From positions 1 through 64,000 of the forward strand of contig JANDJZ010000175.1 in the NCBI GenBank assembly GCA_027943245.1: a stretch of 64,000 nt of DNA, read 5' to 3'. Source of the stretch: Acanthamoeba sp. SK_2022b. Taxonomy: Eukaryota > Discosea > Longamoebia > Acanthamoebidae. The notes under the pieces were generated by a model. The model searched no databases, was not told the DNA's origin, and saw only the letters and a list, made by a program, of their open reading frames with translations. The translations under genes were made by a program, and so were the position numbers. How positions within the stretch are numbered: position 1 is the first letter of the stretch; every line of letters begins with the position of its first letter. Positions 33,842 to 42,449 of this stretch are shown here, in pieces.

Positions 33842-35373
33842 ATGAGCCGCCGCTGGCAGGAGAACGTAGAGGAGGAACTGGACGACGAGGAAATCGCTCG
33901 CATTTTGCAGGAGGAAGAATACGAACTCGCAAGACAACACCAACGGGAGGCGCAACAGAGACAGCAACAGCAGGCGAAGCAATCTGCTGCTGCTGTTGCA
34001 ACCTCGAAGCCACCAACCACGGCAGGCCCTCGCAGGGCTTCAGGTCCTGTGGCCAGTCCCACTGACGAGCTTCTGCTTCTGCGTGCGTCCACCCGCTTCT
34101 ATAAGTCCCTGCCAATAACATTACCCTTACCTGGTCCACACACCCTCAGAGTCGCGTTGCAGTGCGGTGAGTGGCACCACGGTGTTGAAAGGTTCGTGCT
34201 ACTTGTACCGCAGCATGTTCAAGTTCGTTTGCGTCGAGCGGGGTAAGGAAGTAGCAGTATGTCGCCCGTCTCCTTGTTTTCGCTCAAGTCTCCTCTCCTC
34301 GCAGCCGCTGGTCTGCCTCTTCTTTCGCGAGTTAACTCACCGACGGGTGCCGTAGGTCTCTCTTCCCATTTCGACCATCGAGCTCATCAACCCCGCGCAT
34401 GCGCTCAAGAGCAAGGACAGCCTCGCCCCGCCACGCATTGTTCCCACCCAAGGCGCCGAACAAAACGTCCTGCAGATCTATACCCAGGTACCCTTGCCTT
34501 CTTGAGACTCCTTCTCGATCGAGACTAGCGGTAACTGAGACGTATTGCAAACAGGACAAGAGGATACACACGTTCTTCAACTTTGTGGATGGAAAGACGT
34601 TCCACCAATTTTTCAACATCCTTAACTCCATCCACAAGAACAGCGCCGCCGCGGCCCCTCTCTACCCTATGGTGCCGATCGCTGGTGTCACCTCTCCTTC
34701 TCCTCCCGCAACCGGCGCCTCTTCTCCCATGATCGCGGGCGCCCCCGTGGGCATGCCCATCATGGTGGCTCCTCCTAGCGTGATGCACCCCGGCATGTTC
34801 CCGCAGGGAGCCTACCCCGGCGCTTTCCCGCCGCATCCCTACTACATGATGCCGCCGCCGCCTCACGGCTTCCCCGCACAGCCGCATCCGCAGCCGCAGC
34901 CGGCGGCAGTGGCGCAGGCGCAACCAGTGGCTCAGGCGCAACCGTCGCAGGCCGCTTCCGATTCCGCGACCCAGGCCAGCGACTTCCACCAGCTCCATCA
35001 GCAGATGCTGAGGCTGCAAATCCAGCAGCAATACCAGTCGTCACCAGAGGCCACTTCAGCGCAGCCACCACAGCCGCAGCCCTTCGTGGCGCCCTACTAC
35101 TACCCGTACCCGCCGGCAACCACGCACGCCGCACCTGCTCCCTCCCCTGCTCCCGCCGACGCTTCGTCAGGTGGGCAGTCAGCATCGCCGCCTGCCCATG
35201 GCATGCCGCCGCCCTATTACTACCCGCCGATGATGCCCTACGCCATGCCCGGCGCCGAGTTCCAGCCCTACGCACCCTATCCCTACGCCGCGCCGCCTCC
35301 GGCGCAGCAGCCCCAGCCCGCCCAACAGTCTCAGCCTCGTCCTTCTGGTCTTTCGGAAGACCTGCTGGCGTGA
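33842..35373 (+). CDS. GRAM-domain protein with MIU-like N-terminus and PPxY, Pro/Gln/Tyr-rich tail
   Basis: Four exons: 33842..34082, 34150..34256, 34356..34487, 34555..35373 (432 residues), each with clean GT-AG joins. Residues about 10-30 (EEELDDEEIARILQEEEYEL) resemble an MIU ubiquitin-binding helix (acidic, then A-x2-L-Q-x-E). Next is a GRAM/PH-like domain: SGTTVLKGSCYLYRSMFKFV, VERGKEVAVSLPISTIELIN, QNVLQIYTQDKRIHTFFNFV and GKTFHQFFNILNSIHK. The remaining 250 residues are Pro/Gln/Ala/Tyr-rich, with one PPPY at 35206-35217. GRAM plus PPxY is the layout of WBP2-type coactivator/adaptor proteins that bind WW domains, so a WW/NEDD4-linked adaptor is a reasonable inference. The start is ATG 33842; the upstream in-frame extension was rejected. 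The 3' end could be altered by a further intron, since GTGAGT sits at the stop. Confidence 0.75.
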
Positions 35374-35644
35374 GTGCCTTTACGAATAGCCAGTCGCCTG
35401 CCATGTAGATAATGAACTATTGTTTTCTCTATTGATGACCTCTCCTGTCGCTGGCGCTTCCTCCCCACTTGCCTTTCAAAACGAAAGCAGACCAGGAGTT
35501 GGACCTCTTCATGAGTGACCCCAAGCTGACGTCCATTGGCTTCCCTCCTATGGACAAGCACAGCACAAAAATACTTATTTGCTCCATAAATACAACAACC
35601 ACCACGCAACCGGTAGAGAGGGAGAGCGTCGCCGTGGGGTGCGC

Positions 35645-37093
35645 ATGACAGACTCGGCTCAACGAGGCGCTTCAGGGGGACAGTCGCCCCCTCTCTTCTA
35701 CGCGCCCTCGCCACTCAACGTATTTGGTGTTGATCCCAAGCATTTCCAGAAATGGCTGCGGGTATGGGAGGAAAGGCGAACGTTTAACGACGTGCAACCC
35801 TCTCCTGATAAACCCAAAAAGCTCAATTGTGTCTCTCCCGATTTTCTCCTTCGATGTACCTTCCCTTACCTCCCTTTTTATTATTATTATTATCATCATC
35901 ATTATTTCTATATATTTCCAACGATATTGAAATTTTTCTTGTGGCACACGAGCACTGTGCTGACCTTGGTGCTCGGGTGGGCGGCAGCTGGACGGACCAA
36001 GCAGTGGCGCCCGAGGGTGGCCGTGTTGCGAGGCCATTTTCTTTACTACTTTCGTTATCCAATCAAGCCCGTGCGTACCGCCCTTCCCGGCAGAGTGCAG
36101 CTGCATCGCCGTATGATCACACACCACTCACGCGGACATGGCCGCCTGCTCTGCGCAGAGCCACACATGCAGAGGCGTGGTGCTGGTCAAGGGTATTCAT
36201 CTGCCTCTGTTTCGCGAGACACCAATTCTGCCAGATATACTGATGCCCTCATTCACCCGTCTCATCAGGCTGTGCAGTGACGACCTTTCAGTCGTTCGAA
36301 GGCAAGACCAATGTGGTGATGATTGGACCCAATACCACTCGCAAGCCCGGGTGGCGACCCGACCTGACGAGGAGGTTCTACTTCAGCGTCGGCTCCCCCG
36401 CCGAACTCAACAAGTGGTACGGCGACCTCTCTCTCTCTCTCTCTTGGCATCACCACCATCGTCCTTTAATCAGGCGAGGCTGGCTCGCGACACGTTGGTC
36501 CACCGACGATCTTTGTGTGCGTGTCATGACCGGCTGTTTTGCCTGCCAGGTATCAGATGCTGAAACTGGCAGCGCACACAGAGAAGACCTACAACAAGTA
36601 CATGGTCAAGACCATCACCGTCCCCGCCACCCCTCCGCCGGCTCCTCCTGTCCAGGCGGCCGAATCGACGGCGCCAGCGACCACGACCGCGGCCTCGCCC
36701 CCTACGGCGCCTGCTTGCCCAAAGGGCGTCAAGCCGCCGGCGGGGAAGGAGCCGGTCGTATCAGTGTCGACAGTCGATACCGATCCGCAGCCCGTCCACC
36801 ACAACAACGCCGTGGATGGCCAGCAGCAGAAGAAAAAGGCCAGTAGCAAGAAGAAGGCTTCGTCAGGCGAGCAACCCAGGAGCTGGTCGGCGGACGGCAA
36901 GGCCTTGCCCCTGGAGAGCGGTGGGGCAGCAGCGGTCGTGAGCGCTTCGGCAGAGCAGGCAGCGACCGCCCACCAAGACTCCGCCGTTACCAACAACGAG
37001 GGCGGCAAGGACTCAGCTGACACGAAGAAGAAGAAAAAGAAGAAGAGCAAACGGAAGCAGTCCGACGGTGAAGCCTCAAGCGAAGCGTCCTAG
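35645..37093 (+). CDS. PH-domain protein with Lys-rich C-terminal tail
   Basis: Predicted phosphoinositide or protein-binding adaptor. ATG at 35645 (MTDSAQRGASGGQSPPLF). PH-domain pieces in separate exons: HFQKWLRVWEERRTF; GRTKQWRPRVAVLRGHFLYY (the W-x-x-R-x-x-x-L-R-G-x-x-L-x-Y-F core); CRGVVLVKGIHLPLF; TTFQSFEGKTNVVMIGPNTT; and LTRRFYFSVGSPAELNKWYQ followed by MLKLAAHTEKTYNKY, the C-terminal helix with its invariant Trp. After that the protein is low complexity (Pro/Ala/Thr) and ends in a polylysine tail (KKKKKKKSKRKQSDGEASSE), possibly a nuclear or membrane-surface signal. Stop TAG at 37091-37093. The join between the first two exons is unclear. It lies just downstream of the GRAM gene on the same strand. 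Confidence 0.75.
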
Positions 37094-37260
37094 GACAATC
37101 GATTCATCTTCTGGGGGGGCCTGCTGCTGCTTCTCTCTGTTCACCTGCATAATTCTGGGCGGATGCAACTCATCTCGCCCTGGCTCCAACTGGAGCGTTC
37201 TTGTACACCATCACCCAAATACTACTACTACAACTAATCATACTTGTATACAACGATAAT

Positions 37261-37266
37261 AATAAA
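37261..37266 (+). terminator. Candidate polyadenylation signal for the PH gene
   Basis: AATAAA 168 bases after the PH-gene stop, inside an A/T-rich stretch of the 275-base gap between the convergent PH gene and SOD gene. Confidence 0.5.
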
Positions 37267-37368
37267 CCTTGCCAAAAGCATCTCATCTCCAAAGGCTTTA
37301 AAGTACTGTGGGCGCTAATGGCCACTCACCTCATCCCAGGGTTGATGTGGTGATGGTGTGCAATTCCG

Positions 37369-38603
37369 TTACAGGATGGCAGGCTCGGCTGTCACTTGGG
37401 AGGAGATCAGCGTCTGGCTCCTGGATTCCTCGTAGTACTGTTGCACCACGTCCTGTTGCACCACATAACGTTCGTGTATGTCAGGACACACGAAGGAAGC
37501 ACGGGGATCATCCCGGTGAAATAAAGACCGCTTATTACCCAGTTGACAACGTTCCACCAGGCCTGGATGTAGTCTGGTCGACGGTTGTGGCGCAGGAGGT
37601 AGTAGGCGTGCTCCCACACGTCCTAAAAGGTCACGGTGTTAGAGCTATCACAACAGAGCGAAGAAGGGATGGGCACTCCATCCCATGCACAACCTACCAA
37701 ACACAAGACTGGATACAACTCATTCATCAACGGCGAGTCCTACCGCGCCCCAGCCCAGTGAGCGCGTCAGTGTACATGTCCATGGATAGATGGTGAAGGA
37801 AAGCAAGACCTTGAGGCCCGCACCTGGTTGGGAGTTGCAACTATCTTGAGATCGCCGCTGGAAGGTTCGACCACGAGCCACGCCCAACCGCTGCCAAAGA
37901 CCGTGGCAGCAGCGGTACTGAACTGCTTCTTGAACTCTTCCTGCGTTTGTGCATCAGTTGGGTGTTAGTCCACAATGTGGTTAGCGCTCCGTGTGAGAGC
38001 GAGGAGGGACCGGAGGGGAAGTACGAGCGAGCCAAAGTGTTGGCCGATAGCAAAGGCCAGGTCCCCCTGCGGCTCGCTGGCTCCCCCCGGAGTCATGACG
38101 CGCCAGAACATGTTGTGGTTCACATACCCGCCACCGTGATTGCGCACCGCCTGCCCTCACACGCACACCACGATGACGGGTCAGTGGCTGCACACCAATG
38201 GCGATACAACAGTGGGAGGGGCACGGGTACGGTAGCCAGCTGATCAGAAGGGAAGGTAAGAGAGTGAAAGGACTTGAGGATGGACTCAGCAGTCGTGTTG
38301 GGACCCACCATGAGCGCCTCCTCCGCTTCAAGCCGGTCAATGGCCTCATTGAACTTGTCAGTGTAGGCCTGGTGGTGCTTGTCCTGCACTCCGCTTTGTA
38401 GTAAGCCGAGAGTGTGCAGGTGGCTAAAAGACAGCACTGGGGGGGGGGATAAATAATACGTGGTGCAGCTGCATGGTGAGTGTGTCGATGTGGGGTTCCA
38501 GCGAGTCGTAGGCGTAGGGCAGCGGTGCTAGTGGAAACCGCACTTCCTTGCTGGCAACATGTACTACCACAATAGCGAGCACCAATGCCACTCCTGCCCT
38601 CAT
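37369..38603 (-). CDS. Mn-type superoxide dismutase with N-terminal signal peptide
   Basis: Dismutates superoxide to oxygen and hydrogen peroxide. ATG at 38603 gives [20 protein letters not shown], a classic hydrophobic signal peptide, rather than an amphipathic mitochondrial leader. The SOD core is split by short introns: [20 protein letters not shown] then [67 protein letters not shown] joined to DSPLMNEL; and [20 protein letters not shown] joined to AWWNVVNW. Metal ligands are present (His in QLHH, His in NHNMFW, Asp and His in DVWEHAYY). Gln in TPNQ and Gly in GGGYVNH are at the positions that mark Mn rather than Fe enzymes. It ends TAEPAIL at 37369. The protein probably enters the secretory pathway. 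A mobile element lies 54 bp upstream of the ATG. Confidence 0.9.
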
Positions 38604-38654
38604 CGTGTAGGTCGTTTTTATGTAGAACACCAACTTTTTTTATCATAGTCCGGC

Positions 38655-38673
38655 ATTTAAGGGGCCAGTGCTC
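38655..38673 (+). repeat. Left end: TTAA plus inverted repeat
   Basis: ATTTAAGGGGCCAGTGCTC is the exact reverse complement of 40695-40713. The TTAA at 38657-38660 is the candidate target duplication. Confidence 0.85.
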
Positions 38674-38731
38674 TCTTTTTTCGATGGTTGGTGCTGTGGT
38701 TCGGCCAGTACGAAGATAAACGACCACGTCA

Positions 38732-40318
38732 ATGAGGAGAAGTGAGCCAGAGATGTTCATGATTCCAACCTCAGCGGACTTGAGGCAAGCCAAGCTCAAC
38801 AGGAAGAATAAGACAGAGAGGGAGAAGAGAGCTGAACTTCTACATGTGAGGAATGAAGAGAAAGCTGAAAAGGCAAAGCTGGAGAACAACAACCAAGAGC
38901 AAAGGAGGGAGAGAAAGAGAGAGCAACAACAAGAGAAAGAAAAAGAGAAGGAAAGAGAGAGAGAGGTCGTGGCTAGAATTGACACAGCCATCCAGCCAGT
39001 TGCTGACAAACTGACCACAGCCAAGGAGAGAAGCAAAGAAAGGAGGCTGAAGCTCAGCAAGCTGCATGTACAACTGCACCAGAACAAGCAGGAGCTTGAT
39101 GAAGCCAAGAAAAGCTTGAGGCAGACCAACAAGCTGCTTGAAGAGGCACAACAAGGCCTGGAGCTGGCCAAGAAGAGGCGCACACAGCAAGAAAGAGAGA
39201 GGGAACAAGAAAAAGAGAGAGATAGGCAAAGAGAAAAGGACAAAAAAGAGAAGCAGCTGGCTGCATGGACCAAGCACAAGAAGACCCTTCACCTACATGC
39301 CTCACCTCCACCAACAGCCACACCACAGACTCAACAGCATGCTGAGCAGGACCAGCCACATCACCTTTGGGCACTCATTGAGCTACAGCAGGTCACCACC
39401 TTCCTCCCACTCCTTGCTTGCCCCTTGTGCCTCCACCTCACACTCCACTGTGTGCACTGGCATGAGGCCAACAGTAGCTTCTCTACAACTCTTCACTGTG
39501 GCAAAGAGGACTGCTCTTTCAAAACTGTCTTCCATTCAACCTCTCACCTTCTCTCCAACAGCCACCACCACAACACACCAACTCATCTCACCATCACCTG
39601 GGGAGTGCATGCCATCAGCTATGAAAGGCTTGAGAGTATCTTCACCTTGGCTGATGGCATGCCATTGGTGAACAAGACCAACTACCTTGCAAAACGAGCT
39701 GACCTTCTTCAACTTGTCAAGGATGCCATTGCTGGTGTTCCCACCCCTTCTCCTGCCAAGGGGAAGAGGAAGAGGACATCACCATCTTCATCACCATCCT
39801 CCTCATTGGCGTCTTCCTCATCAACTTTGTCATCTTCATCTTCATCTTCCCCACCCGTTCCTTCAACGTTTTCCTTGTCGTCCTCCTCATCAGCATCTTC
39901 ATCACCATCCTCCTCATTGGCGTCTTCCTCATCAACTTCGTCTTCCCCACCCTCTCCTTCAATGCTTCCAGCATCTTCATCTTCCTCATCATCATCTACG
40001 TCTTGCCCTTCCAAGAAATGATGATCCTCAGTTTCTTATGTGTGTGCCTGGCCCAGTTGTGGGCGCACCTACACCTATAAGGCATGGCTCGACCACCACA
40101 CCCTTGACCATGAAAAGGGGCTAGGGACAGCCCCCATGGCAGCAACAACAACAACACCAACCGCAGCAGCACCATCAACAGAAACAACAGCACCTTCCCC
40201 ACCATGGCCAACCAGCCAAAGACATACATTATGCTTGATCTCTTTCTTTATTTTATTGCTGACTTTTTTTGTATCTGAAACTGGTAGGGGAGTGAATTGT
40301 CTTCAACTCCATCTTTGA
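38732..40318 (+). CDS. Element-encoded protein: coiled coil, Cys-rich zinc-ribbon-like region, C2H2 finger
   Basis: ATG at 38732. Residues about 20-190 are a charged coiled coil (KNKTEREKRAELLHVRNEEK; REREREVVARIDTAIQPV). A Cys-rich block follows, CPLC then CGKEDC about 35 residues later, and ITWGVHAISYERLESIFTLA, VNKTNYLAKRADLLQLV. The layout weakly recalls the N-terminal zinc domain of proteins annotated Mutator-like transposase; no DDE catalytic core was seen. Read without splicing, the frame ends in a Ser-rich tail at 40021. Read with an intron 39735-40031 (G|gtgttc ... cctcag|TT), it instead continues VSYVCAWPSCGRTYTYK and completes a C2H2 finger (C-x4-C-x12-H-x3-H), stopping at 40318. 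The second reading is favoured because the Ser-rich stretch is simply pyrimidine-rich DNA. Function unknown. Confidence 0.55.
39782..40004 (+). repeat. Tandem duplication of about 111 bp, TCATC-rich
   Basis: The block containing TCATCACCATCCTCCTCATT and GGCGTCTTCCTCATCAACTT occurs near 39787 and again about 111 bases later. It lies in the Ser-codon/pyrimidine-rich stretch that may be an intron of the element gene. Confidence 0.7.
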
Positions 40319-40694
40319 TGAACAGTATCTCCATGAGACTCTGGACCCAGACTTCATCCTCACTGACCTTGGGTTGGGTGCTATGTCTACGCCAACCACA
40401 CTGGCCGGGCTTCCATCACTACCAGACCTTGTGCCTCCTTGGTTCATTCATTTCCTTTTGTTCGCCCTTGTCACGACGATGAACTAACACCCCTTTGGTG
40501 ACAGATGGGAGTACGAGGGAGCGAGGAGCGCAGAGCGAGGAGCGAGGCATTTTGGGCCGATTTTTTTTTCGAAAATAAAAAAACATTGCTCAAGTTCTGA
40601 TGGGGGCGTGACTTTTTGGCCGTGACTGGGCGGGCGCAAGGCCGAGTTTCAGTTTCGCCACTGCAAAAAAGGCCCACCACCATTTTTTTCCAAG

Positions 40695-40713
40695 GAGCAC
40701 TGGCCCCTTAAAT
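40695..40713 (-). repeat. Right end: inverted repeat plus TTAA
   Basis: GAGCACTGGCCCCTTAAAT, the reverse complement of 38655-38673 over all 19 bases. TTAA at 40707-40710. Confidence 0.85.
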
Positions 40714-41232
40714 TAAAAATAGAGTTCCCAATACTACAGATTCAGCCTGTGTTGCCAGGTTTGCACCATCTTGTTGGAGTTATCATTCTCTGACTCTCAT
40801 CCCTTATCTGTGATACCTACCTTAAATCAACCACTTCTTCCTCTTCTTTCAACACATGTCCTCACATCCTTGTTGGCCTTCTTGTTTCCAACACATCTTT
40901 CTTGGAGCAATCAACACCAAACCATCTCTTCAACATCTAAATTACCCTTCTTCATTCTCCACCCACCGTTTTTGTTGTTCCAATTAAAATCCATCTCACT
41001 TCTCTTAACCAATCTCCCCAGACCCAAACATCATTTAGTAGTACTTAAATGTTGAAGGATCTCTTCAGCACCATTCCCTGACCTGCTGTGGACATCTGCA
41101 ACTTTGGCTGAAGCAAGGGAAGTGTCCCATCACAAGTAAGGGAGAAGCAGGGAGAAGATAAGGAAAGTTTTGTGCTGCTAGCTGCCACTTGCCCCACGCT
41201 GCCCAACCACACTGTTCCATAGCTAAATATGT
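40714..41232. other. Low-GC gap between TTAA element and phosphomevalonate kinase
   Basis: About 520 bases, lower in GC than nearby genes and CTT/CAA-rich. It holds the 3' flank of the kinase gene and the displaced upstream region of the SOD gene. Reading frames here are short and featureless; older decayed mobile DNA is possible but unsupported. Confidence 0.45.
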
Positions 41233-42177
41233 TTATGCTGGTTTCTTGCTGACGCCATCAACAGGCACTTGACTGCTCGCCTGCTGCACTGTCATGGCGG
41301 TGCAGGGAGCAGAGCTGACGAATGGGAGCAGTTTATCATGAAGAAAGCTGATGGTGCTTTCATTTCCAAGCCTGTCGTTGTTGAAGATCAGGTCCCACCG
41401 GTCGAATGAATCCAGCTCGGTTTCAGACTCTGGTTACGCTCATGTGAGAAGAAAGCCATTGTTCTGCTCAGAGCAGATGTTCAACGTAACCATGACAGTC
41501 AATCGAGCTCTTGCGCCATCCCAACTGCTTCTTAAACTCCAATGGAGAATCCACGCGAAGCCGTACCAAGCGGATCGGGCCCTCTCTGGCAATAAACTGT
41601 TAGAGCATAGTCTCTCCTTACGAGGCTCCCAATAGAGGAGGCCATTATACCCTGAACTGGCGAGCTGGCCAAGAAGGGCTTGCTCAAAATACTCAACCTC
41701 CCACGAGTAGCGTATGCCTGTCACAAAGAAGAGTCTGAACCTCACCCTATCGCTGTCCGCCCTCTCTGCAGCCTTTTGGTCGAACATGTGCTTGGCCTGC
41801 TTGAGCAAGCGGCGGCAGTAGCGCATGCGGTCGATAGTCTTGATCTCTGTCCAGTAGGCGGTCATCATCATGCGGTGCTGTTCCTTGTACTCGCGGTCTG
41901 TAAGCAGTCGATCATGGTCAATCTCGCCTCGAAACCTCTCCGTGAAGTCCTCCTTGAAGAGGTCCGTCGTAGAGGCAAACACGCTCTCGACGTCTGTGGT
42001 CCTGTCCTTTTGCTCCCGGTTTGTGCAAAAGAGGTCCTTCGCCACACTCACCAAATGGTCTTTGCCTTTGCACAACCATGAAAATGTTAACACATACAGT
42101 GCGTGCAGTCCTTGGCTGGCTTAGGAACCTGAGAAACGCTTGCCCGAAACAAGTACAATGGCTGACGGGCAGCCCAT
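41233..42177 (-). CDS. Phosphomevalonate kinase, animal (non-GHMP) type
   Basis: Makes mevalonate-5-diphosphate from mevalonate-5-phosphate and ATP in isoprenoid synthesis. Four exons: complement(41233..41429, 41491..41585, 41651..42065, 42129..42177), introns of 61-65 bases with GT-AG ends, 251 residues. After joining, the P-loop reads IVLVSGKRFSGKDHLV, matching the animal enzyme's SGKRKSGKD. It is followed by [84 protein letters not shown] and SIDCHESETELDSFDRWDLI. These align in order with the human protein's landmarks (TYKEAFRKDMIRWGEE, VSDTRR, RGW, DDAESECGLDNF). One of the paired arginines is Tyr here (GIRYS). ATG 42177 puts the P-loop about ten residues in, as in animals. The family call depends on the splice joins, which all preserve frame. 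Confidence 0.82.
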
Positions 42178-42449
42178 GCGCAGCGGTTTCTTGCTTTTAT
42201 CTCTCGCGTCCTCATCTTTTCTCTTTTGGCGCCATTGCTGTCGACCTCTCGGTGTTTCTGCCTTTCTTCTCTGACGGCGGAGACGCAGTTGTTGTGCGGC
42301 TTCCTTCATCTCTTCGCGGCTCGCGAACGCCTTCCTCCTTTCCTTCATCTTCTTTCCTATCTCGCTCCGCGGGGTTGTCTGTTCCTGCGGCGCCGCGTCC
42401 GTAATCACCTGCCACCCACTCCGGGATTTTCCATTTTTAATTTTGCAAA
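42178..42449. promoter_or_regulatory. Short divergent promoter, phosphomevalonate kinase / UTP17
   Basis: Only 272 bases separate the two start codons. The stretch is C/T-rich on the plus strand (CTTCCTTTCCTTCATC-like) and probably serves both genes. A minus-strand frame is open across it but has no family match. Confidence 0.6.

Larger units (their letters stand above)
38661..40706 (+). mobile_element. 2,046-bp TTAA-flanked DNA element with inverted ends
   Basis: The ends are perfect 13-base inverted repeats GGGGCCAGTGCTC, followed by partly similar G/T-rich sequence. TTAA lies immediately outside both ends (38657-38660 and 40707-40710), as a 4-bp target duplication would. The interior has lower GC than the host genes and carries one main plus-strand reading frame starting 71 bases in. 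TTAA targeting is characteristic of piggyBac-type elements, but no piggyBac transposase was recognised, so the element may be non-autonomous or of another family. Confidence 0.75.

Noticed and set aside
38661..40706. Integrated giant-virus fragment
   Set aside because: Considered because of the low GC and zinc fingers; exact inverted ends with TTAA duplication and absence of any viral core gene favour a transposable element.
40771..41055. Leu/Ser-rich 94-codon frame downstream of the TTAA element
   Set aside because: Low-complexity CTT/CAA-rich translation with no domain, flanked by stops, and in the gap behind the phosphomevalonate kinase gene.
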